A stretch of 64,000 nucleotides of DNA, from NCBI GenBank assembly GCA_963658085.1, contig CAVKOU010000004.1, positions 1-64,000 of the forward strand, read 5' to 3'. A program made the translations under genes and the position numbers. Source of the stretch: CAKRJP01 sp963658085. Its GTDB lineage: Bacteria; Bacillota; Clostridia; Lachnospirales; Lachnospiraceae. The first letter of the stretch is position 1; the number at the start of each line of letters is the position of its first letter. Below are positions 24,431-33,268 of the stretch, piece after piece. The notes under the pieces were generated by a model that was not told the DNA's origin, did no database searches, and was given only the letters and a program-made list of their open reading frames with translations.

Positions 24431-26038
24431 ATGAAGCTAACGTGTATTGGAGCTGCTCATGAGGTTACTGGTAGTTGTCATCTTATAGAGGCTTGTGGGA
24501 AAAACATTTTAGTAGATTGCGGATTGGAACAGGGACCGGATCTCTATGAAAATCAGGAGCTTCCAATGAGTGCCGGGGAAGTGGATTATGTGCTTCTTAC
24601 CCATGCACACATTGATCATTCAGGAAAGATTCCTCTTCTTTGTAAGCACGGATTTAAAGGAGAAATCGTTACTACCTTTGCCACTTCTGATCTGTGCAAT
24701 ATTATGCTACGTGATAGCGCTCATATTCAGGAATTTGAGGCGGAATGGAGAAATCGTAAGGCAAAACGTAGTGGAGAACCGGAGTATGAACCGTTGTATA
24801 CCATGGATGATGCACTGGCGGCCATTAACTTATTGGCGCCGGTAGATTACGGACAGAAGATTCAGTTGTGTGACGGTATTGAGATTCAGTTTAATGATAT
24901 GGGACATCTCTTGGGATCGGCCAGTATTGAAATTTGGATCACCGAGGGAGAGGTTGCGAAGAAGATTGTATTTTCCGGAGATGTTGGCAACACCAACCAG
25001 CCCATTATCAAGGATCCTCAGCCGGTAAAAGAAGCGGATTATGTTGTAATCGAATCCACTTATGGTGATCGGACTCATGGAGATGTACGTCCGGATTATG
25101 TGGAAGAATTTTCCAGAATCCTTCGGGAAACCTTTGCAAAAGGCGGTAATGTAGTGATTCCTTCCTTTGCAGTAGGCAGAACCCAGGAGATTTTATATTT
25201 CATACGAGAAATTAAGGAAAAGAATCTGGTGCCAAATTATCCGGAGTTTGAGGTATATGTAGATAGTCCTCTTGCCATAGAAGCTACTCAGGTCTTTAAT
25301 AAGAACGTTCATGGATGTTTTGATGAGGATGCCATGAAACTGGTAAATGCCGGAATTAATCCATTGGTATTTCCGGGACTCAAGGTGGCTGTCAGCAGTG
25401 AGGATTCTAAGGCTATTAACTTTGATGAAAAACCAAAGGTTATCTTGTCTGCTTCCGGAATGTGCGAGGCGGGCCGAATCAGACATCACTTGAAGCATAA
25501 TCTATGGAGAAAAGAATGTACGATTTGTTTCGTTGGATATCAGGCTGTAGGAACCTTAGGTAGAAAATTGATCGAAGGAGCGGAGTGTGTGAAGCTCTTT
25601 GGTGAGAATATCACTGTCAATGCAAAGATTGAGAGCATTAAAGGTATCAGTGGACATGCGGATATGAATGGACTTCTTAATTGGCTTCAGGGCTTTGAAA
25701 CTGATCTTTCCAGAGTTATCGTGGTACACGGAGAAGATCAGGTAACAGATTCCTTTGCAAGCCTTGTTGAGGAGAAGATTGGATGTCCGGCCTTTGCACC
25801 ATACTCCGGAGGTTCCATAGATCTTGCTACAGGAGAAATCTTGACAGAAGGTGTTAAAATCCCTAAGAAGGCTGCTGAGAAACCGGCAAGAGCCAGAGCT
25901 TCACAAGCCTTTGAGAGAGTTGTGGCAGCTGCCAAGAGACTTCTTCAAGTGGTTTATGAAAATGAAGGACTTGCCAATAAGGATTTGGCAAAATTCGAGA
26001 CTCAGATTCAGAATCTTGCAGATAAATGGGCTAGATAG
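24431..26038 (+). CDS. Metallo-beta-lactamase fold / beta-CASP nuclease (RNA-metabolising metallohydrolase)
   Basis: A 535-residue protein of the CPSF/YSH1-like beta-CASP family, which cut or trim RNA using two zinc ions. Seen motifs: HAHIDHSGK (HxHxDH zinc ligands), DMGHLLGSASIE (His ligand), FSGDVGNTNQP (Asp ligand), then the beta-CASP insert with VVIPSFAVGRTQEILY, YVDSPLAIEAT and SASGMCEAGRIRHHL, and the late motif C region SGHADMNGLLNWL and VHGEDQ. About 75 residues after the core are charged and helical, beyond the usual end. AAGGAG lies 8 bases before ATG 24431. It stands alone after a 405-base gap. Its RNA targets are unknown. Confidence 0.9.
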   Translation: MKLTCIGAAHEVTGSCHLIEACGKNILVDCGLEQGPDLYENQELPMSAGEVDYVLLTHAHIDHSGKIPLLCKHGFKGEIVTTFATSDLCNIMLRDSAHIQEFEAEWRNRKAKRSGEPEYEPLYTMDDALAAINLLAPVDYGQKIQLCDGIEIQFNDMGHLLGSASIEIWITEGEVAKKIVFSGDVGNTNQPIIKDPQPVKEADYVVIESTYGDRTHGDVRPDYVEEFSRILRETFAKGGNVVIPSFAVGRTQEILYFIREIKEKNLVPNYPEFEVYVDSPLAIEATQVFNKNVHGCFDEDAMKLVNAGINPLVFPGLKVAVSSEDSKAINFDEKPKVILSASGMCEAGRIRHHLKHNLWRKECTICFVGYQAVGTLGRKLIEGAECVKLFGENITVNAKIESIKGISGHADMNGLLNWLQGFETDLSRVIVVHGEDQVTDSFASLVEEKIGCPAFAPYSGGSIDLATGEILTEGVKIPKKAAEKPARARASQAFERVVAAAKRLLQVVYENEGLANKDLAKFETQIQNLADKWAR

Positions 26039-26111
26039 AATTGTAACAATATTCTCTTGCTTTTTCACAGACGCCATACTATCATGAAAGGCGTAGGAGG
26101 CAGAGGTGATT

Positions 26112-26759
26112 ATGAAGGCGTGTATTTTTGATTTAGATGGAACATTGACATCTACATTGGATTCCATTCATTATTCTGTAAATGAAACCTTAAAGGAGAT
26201 GAAACTTCCGAACATTACAAAAGAAGAGTGCAGACAGTTTGTAGGTGATGGAGCCAGGTGCTTGATGGAGCGTGCTCTTTTTAGAACCGGGGAGGAAAAT
26301 GTCTCTCGTATTGAAGAGGCTATGAAAGTATATGGAAGGATCTTCGATGAGAATTGCACCTATTTGGTGGAACCTTATGAAGGCATTGTAGACATGCTTC
26401 AGGCTCTTAGAGCAAGGAATATTAAACTGGCAGTTCTTTCTAACAAACCCCATCCCCAGACAGTAAAAGTCGTCCGAGAAATTTTCGGGGAAGATGTATT
26501 TGATTTTGTTCAGGGTCAGACGGAGGGGATACCGAAAAAACCAGATCCTACAGGTGTTTGGAGACTCCAGGAGAAGATGGGAGTTTTGGAAGAGGAATGC
26601 CTGTATATAGGGGATTCGGAAGTAGATATTCGCACAGGTACCGGAGCCGGGATGAAGACGGTTGGAGTCTTGTGGGGATTTCGAAGCAGAGAGGCTCTTA
26701 TCGAGGCAGGAGCCAAGAATTTGATCACCCATCCGAAGGAATTATTTGATTTCCTATAA
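26112..26759 (+). CDS. HAD-superfamily phosphatase (phosphoglycolate phosphatase-like)
   Basis: A 215-residue HAD hydrolase of the Gph/PGP subgroup. Motif I is FDLDGTLTST (nucleophile Asp), motif II is LAVLSNKP, the Lys region is GIPKKPDPTG, and motif IV is YIGDSEVDIRTG with the metal-binding Asp residues. The cap between motifs I and II is the alpha-helical C1 type. I start at ATG 26112 because the nucleophile normally lies within the first 10 residues; the GTG at 26106 is an alternative. The segment ACGCC (26071) can pair with GGCGT (26090) just before the AGGAGG ribosome site. Substrate not determined by sequence. Confidence 0.85.
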   Translation: MKACIFDLDGTLTSTLDSIHYSVNETLKEMKLPNITKEECRQFVGDGARCLMERALFRTGEENVSRIEEAMKVYGRIFDENCTYLVEPYEGIVDMLQALRARNIKLAVLSNKPHPQTVKVVREIFGEDVFDFVQGQTEGIPKKPDPTGVWRLQEKMGVLEEECLYIGDSEVDIRTGTGAGMKTVGVLWGFRSREALIEAGAKNLITHPKELFDFL

Positions 26760-26792
26760 ATAGTGAATATGAGGGCTAGGAGGATTATTGGA

Positions 26793-27056
26793 ATGTACGA
26801 GTATGATGAAGAGTGTTTAGATGTATTTCTGCGAGATCAGGGAAAATTGTTTGATGAGTCTGTAGCAGAGACCAGAGAGGAAGCGGAAGAGTTCTTAGAA
26901 GATTGCATGGCGGTAATCGTAGATGGAATCGAAGAGGTTCGTGAATTCTTTGAGGATGAAGGCATGGACATCGAGGGAATGAGCGACGAGGACCTTGAGG
27001 AAGCTGCGGAAGTATTTTCTATTGGAGATGGAAGATACTTGATCGTAGAAGGATAA
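26793..27056 (+). CDS. Small acidic conserved protein of unknown function
   Basis: An 87-residue, very acidic protein (MYEYDEECLDVFLRDQG at the start, GDGRYLIVEG at the end). AGGAGG at 26778-26783, 9 bases before ATG 26793, decides the start; an in-frame GTG at 26763 has no such site. Proteins of this shape recur in Lachnospiraceae, and I recall some being automatically labelled glyoxalase, but no glyoxalase metal ligands are visible here and I do not adopt that name. It has no membrane segment. It follows the HAD gene by 33 bases and is ended by a strong terminator at 27131. Confidence 0.75.
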   Translation: MYEYDEECLDVFLRDQGKLFDESVAETREEAEEFLEDCMAVIVDGIEEVREFFEDEGMDIEGMSDEDLEEAAEVFSIGDGRYLIVEG

Positions 27057-27130
27057 TAAAAAGTAATATGAGAATAATAAGAAAATAAGAATCAATAAAA
27101 AGTAGACATAAGTTGTATCGTAGAGAAAGA

Positions 27131-27168
27131 ATAAGGACTTGTAAGGGAATCTTACAGTCCTTATTTTT
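27131..27168 (+). terminator. Intrinsic terminator after the small acidic protein gene
   Basis: ATAAGGACTTGTAAG (27131-27145) pairs with CTTACAGTCCTTAT (27151-27164, one mismatch) and is followed by a T-run. Confidence 0.92.
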
Positions 27169-27212
27169 CGTAATGGGAGACTTTGTTTTTATTTCTTTTG
27201 CAAGAAAGAATG

Positions 27213-27221
27213 TGCTATACT
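27213..27221 (+). promoter_or_regulatory. Extended -10 promoter element for pth-mfd
   Basis: TGCTATACT (27213-27221) is an extended -10 hexamer. The -35 region (TTTCTT/TTCTTT) is weak, which is usual for extended -10 promoters. It lies 47 bases before pth. Confidence 0.5.
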
Positions 27222-27268
27222 GTAGCAGGTATAGCAATAGAAAAGCAAATTTGTTTTAGGAGAAATTT

Positions 27269-27856
27269 ATGTATATTATAGCAGGTTTAGGAAATCCTAC
27301 AGCTCAGTATCAGGGAACAAGACATAATGTGGGATTTGATGTAATTGATAAATTGGCAGACCGGTACAACATCTCCGTGGAGGGAAGAAAAAGCCGGGCC
27401 TTTGTAGGAAAAGGAATTATTGAGGGACAGAAGGTTCTGCTGGTGAAGCCTCAGACTTTTATGAATTTAAGTGGTGAGAGTATCAGGGGGCTGGTAGATT
27501 ATTATAAGATTGATCCGGAAACAGAATTTCTTGTCATTTATGATGATATAAGTTTGGATGTGGGACAACTTCGAATCCGCAAAAAGGGCAGTGCCGGAGG
27601 CCACAATGGTATCAAAAATATTATTGCACAACTGGATACCCAGGTTTTTGCCAGGATTAAAGTAGGGGTAGGAGAAAAACCAAAGGGATATGATTTGGCT
27701 GATTATGTTTTGGGACATTTTTCTAAGGCCGAGAGAGAAATGATGGAAGAAGGGTATGATAATGCCATTGAGGCCATTAAATTATTTCTCCAGGATGATA
27801 TAGATCAGGCTATGAATCTGTATAATCGTAAAGCGAAGGTGGAAAAAGGAGATTAA
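27269..27856 (+). CDS. pth: Peptidyl-tRNA hydrolase
   Basis: It recycles tRNA from prematurely released peptidyl-tRNA. The 195 residues begin MYIIAGLGNPTAQYQGTRHN, carrying the catalytic His and the Asn/Thr of the active site. VKPQTFMNLSGES and YDDISLDVGQLRIRKKGSAG with GGHNG follow; all are family signatures. Start is supported by TTAGGAG 8-9 bases upstream. mfd follows after 4 bases, the conserved pth-mfd order of Firmicutes. Confidence 0.97.
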   Translation: MYIIAGLGNPTAQYQGTRHNVGFDVIDKLADRYNISVEGRKSRAFVGKGIIEGQKVLLVKPQTFMNLSGESIRGLVDYYKIDPETEFLVIYDDISLDVGQLRIRKKGSAGGHNGIKNIIAQLDTQVFARIKVGVGEKPKGYDLADYVLGHFSKAEREMMEEGYDNAIEAIKLFLQDDIDQAMNLYNRKAKVEKGD

Positions 27857-27860
27857 GAAG

Positions 27861-30800
27861 ATGAAGGCTTTACTTAAGCCATTGGAAGAGTTGGCGGATT
27901 ATGAGAGCATTTATAAAAACAGAATGGAAGAGCCGGGGATGATCAAAATCTCCGGCTGTGTAAATTCTCAGAATTCTCATTTGATGTGGGGGTTAAGTCA
28001 GGATGTTAAATACTGCTTGATCTTGTGTGCCAATGAGACAAAGGCAAAAGAGACCTATGAGGAGATTTCTATATTAAGAGAGAATACCTATCTGTATCCG
28101 GCCAAGGATCTGTTGTTTTACCAGGCAGATCTTCGGAGTAAAGAACTTACCTGTGAACGAATGAAGGTATTGGAGGTTTTGTCCAGGGAGGAGGCTTGTA
28201 CCGTTGTCACTACGGTGGATGCCTTTATGGATCACTTGATATCTAAGGAAAAACTTCAATTGAAAACCATTTGTATTTCCTATGATGAAACCCTTGAGCT
28301 TCAAAAATTAGAAGAAAAACTGGCATCGTTTGGCTATGACAGAGAAGAACAGATATCAGCACCTGGTCAATTTGCAGTTCGCGGGGGTATCTTAGATATT
28401 TTTCCTTTGACAGAAGACAATCCGATTAGAATTGAGTTTTGGGGAGATGAGGTGGATTCCATTCGAAGCTTCGAGGTGGATTCTCAGCGTTCCATAGAAA
28501 ATTTAACGGAAGTTGTAATCGCTCCTGCCGAGGAAAATGGTGATGAAAGTAATAGTGTTTCTTTTTGGAACTACTTTCCGGAGGAAGAAACATTGCTTCT
28601 TTTGAACGAACCTGTCCGGATTTTGGAAAATGGTGATCAGATAGAGGCAGAATATGCAGATGCCATGGAAAAGCGTAATGAGGAGCAACATGCTGCCGTT
28701 TTTTCTATGAAGGACATTCTTTCCCAAATGAATCATTATGCAAGTATTGGCTTCTTCTCCTTAGATATGAAGGTAAAGGGTCTAAAGATACGAGAATCCT
28801 ATGGAATTCAGGCTCAGCCTGTGGGTTCCTACAATGGAAGCTTTGACACCCTGACGTTAGATCTGAAAAAATGGAAGCGAAAGGGATACCGGGTGGTGCT
28901 TTTGTCCGGTTCCAGAACCAGAGCAAGGCGACTGGCGGAAGACCTAAGAGACTATGATCTAAAAAGCTTCTATACCGATGACTTAGAACGAACTGTGGAG
29001 CCCGGGGAGATTCTAACGGCTTATGGCCATATTGCGGAAGGCTATGAATATCCCATGATCAAATTTGTGGTGATCTCAGAGACGGATATTTTCGGTCACC
29101 GTAAAAAGAAAAAGCGAAAGAAACTGTATGAGGGAAGAAAAATCCGGGACTTTTCGGATTTAAAACCGGGAGATTATGTGGTTCATGTAAATCACGGTCT
29201 TGGGATCTATCAGGGAATCGAGAAAATTGTTGTAGATAAGATTTCCAAGGATTACATGAAGATCGCCTATGCCCAGGGAGGAAATCTTTACATTCCTGCC
29301 ACTCAGCTGGATATGATCCAAAAATATGCCTCTGCAGATGCAAAGAAGCCGAAGCTTAACAAGCTTGGTACCCAGGAATGGCATCGCACCAAGACCAAGG
29401 TTCGAGGAGCGGTTTGGGAGATTGCTAAGGATTTGGTAAAGCTTTATGCGGCTAGGTTAGAGCAAAAAGGCTTCGAATACGGGAAGGATACGGTATGGCA
29501 ACAGGAGTTTGAGGAGATGTTTCCTTTTGAGGAGACAGAGGATCAGCTGACAGCCATTGAGGCGGTGAAGCAGGATATGGAAAGTTCCAAGATCATGGAC
29601 CGGTTGATTTGTGGTGACGTGGGATTTGGAAAGACAGAGGTTGCTATCCGGGCGGCTTTTAAAGCAGTGCAGGAGAGTAAACAGGTGGTATATTTAGTAC
29701 CTACCACTATCTTGGCGCAACAGCACTACAATACATTTGTGCAGCGGATGAAAGACTTCCCGGTGCGTATTGATCTTCTCTGCAGATTCCGAACTCCCAA
29801 GGAACAAAAAAAGACCTTGGAAGATACGAAAAAAGGGCTTGTTGATATTGTGATTGGTACCCACAGAGTCCTCAGTAAAGATTTGAAATTTAAAGACCTG
29901 GGACTTTTGATTATTGATGAGGAGCAACGTTTTGGGGTACAACACAAGGAGAAAATAAAGATCCTAAAGAAAAACGTAGATGTCTTAACCTTAACTGCTA
30001 CTCCGATTCCAAGGACTCTTCACATGAGTTTGGTGGGAATCCGGGATATGAGCGTTTTGGAGGAAGCTCCTAATGATCGTATGCCAATCCAGACCTATGT
30101 TATGGAATATAACGAGGAGATGGTGCGGGAGGCTATCGAAAGAGAATGCGCCAGAGACGGGCAAGTCTATTATGTCTATAACCGGGTGGAGGATATTGCA
30201 GATGTTGCAGGCAGAATCAAGAAGCTTGTTCCCGATGCTAATGTAGCCTACGCCCATGGACAGATGCGGGAACAGCAACTAGAGGAGATCATGTATGGGT
30301 TTATCAATCGGGAAATCGATGTATTGGTATCAACCACTATTATAGAGACGGGACTTGATATTTCCAATGCCAACACTATGATCATTCACGATGCTGACAG
30401 GCTGGGATTATCCCAACTTTATCAGCTAAGAGGTAGGGTTGGCAGATCTAACCGCATGGCCTATGCATTTTTATTATATCGAAGAGATAAGATGCTAAAG
30501 GAAGTGGCAGAAAAACGTTTGGCGGCCATAAGAGAATTTACGGACCTTGGCTCTGGTTTTAAGATTGCCATGCGAGATCTGGAAATCCGGGGTGCCGGAA
30601 ACCTTTTAGGGGAAAGACAACACGGTCATATGCAGGCAGTCGGATATGATATGTATTGCAAGATGCTAAATGAGGCAGTGCGACATCTAAAAGGTGAAAC
30701 AGAATTAGAAGAAGAGTATATGACCACTATGGACCTTAATGTGGATGCCTATATTCCTGAATCCTATATCAAAAACGAATATCAAAAACTGGACATTTAC

Positions 30801-31187
30801 AAGCGGATTGCCACCATTGAAAATGACCAGGAAATGGAGGATATGTTAGAAGAACTTACGGACCGTTTTGGAGATCCCCCGAAAAAGGTGGAATGCTTGT
30901 TACAAGTGGCTGCTGTTAAAGTAAAGGCTCATAATCTATATGTGACAAGTGTGGAACAAAAGGGAGAGGTTTACACATTTACCATGTTAGAACAGGCCAA
31001 GGTGCTTCCGGAAAGAATCCCGAAATTGATTGAATCCTATCATGGAGATCTGGTCTTTAAATCAGATAATGGGGTGCCTACATTTATATATGAAAAGCGA
31101 AAGAAAAATCTGAAAGCAAAGCCGGAGAGTCCCATTGAGGTTGTGAAAAATATATTAAATGATTTTCAGGGATTGCTTGAGGCCTAA
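27861..31187 (+). CDS. mfd: Transcription-repair coupling factor
   Basis: A 1108-residue ATP-dependent translocase that displaces stalled RNA polymerase and recruits UvrA. In order: the UvrB-homology N-terminus (SPAPGQ-like segment SAPGQFAVRGGILDIF near residue 165), the RNA-polymerase interaction domain (LKPGDYVVHVNHGLGIYQG, near 435), the translocase motor with Walker A (ICGDVGFGKTEVA), DEEQ box (LLIIDEEQRFGV), TATPIPRTL, and motif VI (QLRGRVGRS), and the C-terminal UvrA-regulatory domain from about 970. Length is slightly below B. subtilis Mfd. The gene overlaps a promoter (31173) for the next gene in its last codons. Confidence 0.97.
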   Translation: MKALLKPLEELADYESIYKNRMEEPGMIKISGCVNSQNSHLMWGLSQDVKYCLILCANETKAKETYEEISILRENTYLYPAKDLLFYQADLRSKELTCERMKVLEVLSREEACTVVTTVDAFMDHLISKEKLQLKTICISYDETLELQKLEEKLASFGYDREEQISAPGQFAVRGGILDIFPLTEDNPIRIEFWGDEVDSIRSFEVDSQRSIENLTEVVIAPAEENGDESNSVSFWNYFPEEETLLLLNEPVRILENGDQIEAEYADAMEKRNEEQHAAVFSMKDILSQMNHYASIGFFSLDMKVKGLKIRESYGIQAQPVGSYNGSFDTLTLDLKKWKRKGYRVVLLSGSRTRARRLAEDLRDYDLKSFYTDDLERTVEPGEILTAYGHIAEGYEYPMIKFVVISETDIFGHRKKKKRKKLYEGRKIRDFSDLKPGDYVVHVNHGLGIYQGIEKIVVDKISKDYMKIAYAQGGNLYIPATQLDMIQKYASADAKKPKLNKLGTQEWHRTKTKVRGAVWEIAKDLVKLYAARLEQKGFEYGKDTVWQQEFEEMFPFEETEDQLTAIEAVKQDMESSKIMDRLICGDVGFGKTEVAIRAAFKAVQESKQVVYLVPTTILAQQHYNTFVQRMKDFPVRIDLLCRFRTPKEQKKTLEDTKKGLVDIVIGTHRVLSKDLKFKDLGLLIIDEEQRFGVQHKEKIKILKKNVDVLTLTATPIPRTLHMSLVGIRDMSVLEEAPNDRMPIQTYVMEYNEEMVREAIERECARDGQVYYVYNRVEDIADVAGRIKKLVPDANVAYAHGQMREQQLEEIMYGFINREIDVLVSTTIIETGLDISNANTMIIHDADRLGLSQLYQLRGRVGRSNRMAYAFLLYRRDKMLKEVAEKRLAAIREFTDLGSGFKIAMRDLEIRGAGNLLGERQHGHMQAVGYDMYCKMLNEAVRHLKGETELEEEYMTTMDLNVDAYIPESYIKNEYQKLDIYKRIATIENDQEMEDMLEELTDRFGDPPKKVECLLQVAAVKVKAHNLYVTSVEQKGEVYTFTMLEQAKVLPERIPKLIESYHGDLVFKSDNGVPTFIYEKRKKNLKAKPESPIEVVKNILNDFQGLLEA

Positions 31188-31201
31188 GAAAAGGGTATAA
31201 T
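31173..31201 (+). promoter_or_regulatory. Sigma-A promoter of the PrsA-like gene, partly inside mfd
   Basis: TTGCTT (31173-31178) and a perfect TATAAT (31196-31201) are spaced by 17 bases. The -35 lies in the last codons of mfd, so the lipoprotein gene can be expressed apart from pth-mfd. Confidence 0.6.
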
Positions 31202-31234
31202 CAGTTATATTGTGGCAAAGAAAGGTTTTTAGAT

Positions 31235-32497
31235 ATGAAGAAAAAATTGATTTTATTTGTTATGGCGGGAATGCTGGCGGTATCCTCTCTTACAGGATGC
31301 GGTTCTATTAAGGATTCGGACGTTGTACTTACAGGAAAGAGTGAGAATATCACAGCCAAGGAAGCAAATTTTTATGCCAGATATGTACAGGCACAATATG
31401 AGACCTACTATGGATCATATCTGGGAGACGATATGTGGTCTACCGAGATTGAAGAAGGGAAGACCTATGAATCCAATGTTAAGAAGAGTCTCTTAAAGCA
31501 GTTAAAATATATGCTTGTCATGAAGGAACACATGTCTGATTATGATGTGGAGCTTACAGAGGATGAGGAGACGGCAATCTCAGATGCGGCTAAGGAATTT
31601 GTGGAGGCCAACGAGGAAAGCAGTGCTGATAAGGTATCCGGGGATCAAGATACGGTCGAGAAGGTTTTGACTTTGCTTACCGTTCAGCAGAAGATGGAAG
31701 CGGCTATCGAGGAAGATGTGGATACCAATGTTTCCGATGATGAGGCAGCTCAAAAGAGTATGGATTATGTATTATTCTCTTACACTACCACAGATGATGA
31801 TGGCAACAGTACAGATCTTTCCGACGATGAGAAGACTGCTATGAAGGAGAAGGCAACTGCATTTGCAGAGGGAGCCAAGACGGCAGAAGACTTCAGTGCT
31901 TATGCTACAGAACAAGGCCAGAGTGCTCAGACTGCAACCTTTGATTCCGACAGCACTACACCGGATGCAGATTTGATCGCAGCGGCAGACGCTTTGGGAG
32001 AAGGTGAAGTTACAGATGTGATTGAGACCGACAGTGGATGTTACGTAGCGAAGGTTACAAGCCTTTTAGATAGAGAAGCTACAGATAGTAAAAAAGAGAG
32101 TATCATATCTGAGAGAAAATCAGATCTTGTAGAGAGTACCTGCAAGGCCTGGGTAAAGGAAGATGGAGTGAAAGCCAATAAGAAAGTTTGGAAGAAGATC
32201 AGCTTCACAGATTTAAGTGTTTCTATTAAGCAGATGGATACGGAGGAGACCGATTCTTCCACAACAACGGAGGATACAACTTCGGATACTACTACAGATG
32301 AGGAGGCAGATTCTGCGACAGATACTGCTGCAGAAACAGCGACAGATAGTACAGAGACGACAGATACTACGCAGAATGCTGAGGTGGCAACAGATAACAC
32401 TGATGGCACAGATGTTTCCGGTGCAGAAGATACTTCCGGTACAGAGGATACATCCTATACAGAGGATGGTTCCTATACCGAAGAAGTGGCAGAATAA
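31235..32497 (+). CDS. PrsA/SurA-like foldase lipoprotein with acidic Thr-rich tail
   Basis: A 420-residue exported lipoprotein. The signal MKKKLILFVMAGMLAVSSLT ends in a lipobox with Cys22 (SLTGC). Residues about 35-160 are helical, as in PrsA/SurA chaperone domains. Residues about 185-285 fit a parvulin-type peptidyl-prolyl isomerase: MDYVLFSYT, AEDFSAYATEQG, ADALGEGEVTDVIETDSG, CYVAKV. Canonical active-site His/Cys residues are not clear, so enzymatic activity is uncertain. The final 80 residues are a low-complexity Thr/Glu/Asp/Ser tail, probably a wall-spanning or flexible spacer. It is expected to help fold secreted proteins at the membrane surface. Confidence 0.82.
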   Translation: MKKKLILFVMAGMLAVSSLTGCGSIKDSDVVLTGKSENITAKEANFYARYVQAQYETYYGSYLGDDMWSTEIEEGKTYESNVKKSLLKQLKYMLVMKEHMSDYDVELTEDEETAISDAAKEFVEANEESSADKVSGDQDTVEKVLTLLTVQQKMEAAIEEDVDTNVSDDEAAQKSMDYVLFSYTTTDDDGNSTDLSDDEKTAMKEKATAFAEGAKTAEDFSAYATEQGQSAQTATFDSDSTTPDADLIAAADALGEGEVTDVIETDSGCYVAKVTSLLDREATDSKKESIISERKSDLVESTCKAWVKEDGVKANKKVWKKISFTDLSVSIKQMDTEETDSSTTTEDTTSDTTTDEEADSATDTAAETATDSTETTDTTQNAEVATDNTDGTDVSGAEDTSGTEDTSYTEDGSYTEEVAE

Positions 32498-32511
32498 GAA
32501 TCAGACATAAG

Positions 32512-32550
32512 AAAAAATGGAGGAATACGCGATGGTATTCCTCCATTTTT
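32512..32550. terminator. Bidirectional intrinsic terminator between the foldase gene and yqeY
   Basis: AAAAATGGAGGAATAC pairs perfectly with GTATTCCTCCATTTTT over a six-base loop. A- and T-runs on both sides serve the plus-strand gene and the convergent minus-strand gene. Confidence 0.93.
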
Positions 32551-32578
32551 CGTTCATAAAGAAGACTTTGATATAGAT

Positions 32579-33022
32579 TTAAAAGAAAGAGCTAACAATC
32601 TGGTTTACTAATTTGCCATCCGCTTTTCCTTTAACCTTTGGCATTAGTTCTTTCATGATTTTACCTTTGTCTTTGGCAGTTGGAGCATCAAGTCCAAGAT
32701 CTGCGAGAACACCGGAGACGATCTCTTTAATCTCGTCTTCACTCATCATCTTTGGAGCATAAGCTTCCAGTACAGCAAGACGTTTCTTGCACTCTTCGAT
32801 AATATCCGTACGATCTTCTGGTGTAAGTTCTAAAGTCTCTTTGGTCTGTTTGATCTCTTTTAAGATCACCTGAGTTTCCTCTTCCTCTGTAAGATCAGCT
32901 CTCTTGTCGATGGCTTTGTTCTTAAGGGCAGCTAAAAGCATAGACAATGTTTCTTTGGTATCTTTCTCACCGGCTTTCATGGCTTTGATCATGTCAGCGC
33001 GAACTTCTTCTATTTTGCTCAT
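32579..33022 (-). CDS. yqeY: GatB/YqeY-domain protein
   Basis: A 147-residue protein of the YqeY family, homologous to the C-terminal tail domain of GatB. Seen landmarks are MLLAALKNKAIDKR, LTEEEETQVILKEIKQTKETLE and the C-terminal MPKVKGKADGKLVNQIV. The domain binds tRNA in GatB; the role of the free-standing protein is not established. AGGAGG lies 8 bases before the minus-strand ATG (33022). It is a single minus-strand gene, divergent from the adenylation-enzyme gene. The spacer 33023-33268 holds two overlapping short palindromes (33078-33096) and the promoter at 33191. Confidence 0.92.
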   Translation of the reverse strand: MSKIEEVRADMIKAMKAGEKDTKETLSMLLAALKNKAIDKRADLTEEEETQVILKEIKQTKETLELTPEDRTDIIEECKKRLAVLEAYAPKMMSEDEIKEIVSGVLADLGLDAPTAKDKGKIMKELMPKVKGKADGKLVNQIVSSFF

Positions 33023-33190
33023 AATTCATTCCTCCTAAGTTTTGTGTAATAATATGTGATGTTCTTGGAAAAATAATTGTTCTGAACATCATGTTCATTC
33101 TAGCAAATGTAATGAGAAAAAACAATCCTTCAAAAAGTCTCTTGGAAATACTGAGATACTCATAAAATACCAGGATGCGCATGGATTGGG

Positions 33191-33218
33191 TTTACATATT
33201 TTTGATAACTGCTATACT
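33191..33218 (+). promoter_or_regulatory. Promoter with extended -10 for the adenylation-enzyme gene
   Basis: TTTACA (33191-33196) and TGCTATACT (-10 at 33213-33218) are spaced by 16 bases, 50 bases before ATG 33269. Confidence 0.7.
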
Positions 33219-33268
33219 GTTGATAAGGCAAAGTTTGGGAGTGCATAGTTACAAGGAGGCGTCTGAAT

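Noticed and set aside
26793..27056. Naming the small acidic protein a glyoxalase
   Set aside because: No vicinal-oxygen-chelate fold motifs or metal ligands are visible in 87 residues; the name would be unsupported.
32240..32497. Thr/Asp/Glu-rich repeats at the end of the PrsA-like gene as a phase-variable DNA repeat
   Set aside because: Codons vary and there is no constant repeat unit, so it is protein low complexity and not a slippage tract.
33078..33096. Overlapping palindromes TGTTCTGAACA and GAACATCATGTTC considered as a LexA/SOS box
   Set aside because: The Firmicutes SOS box has GAAC-N4-GTTC; here five bases separate the half-sites, and neither flanking gene (yqeY, adenylation enzyme) is a usual SOS target.
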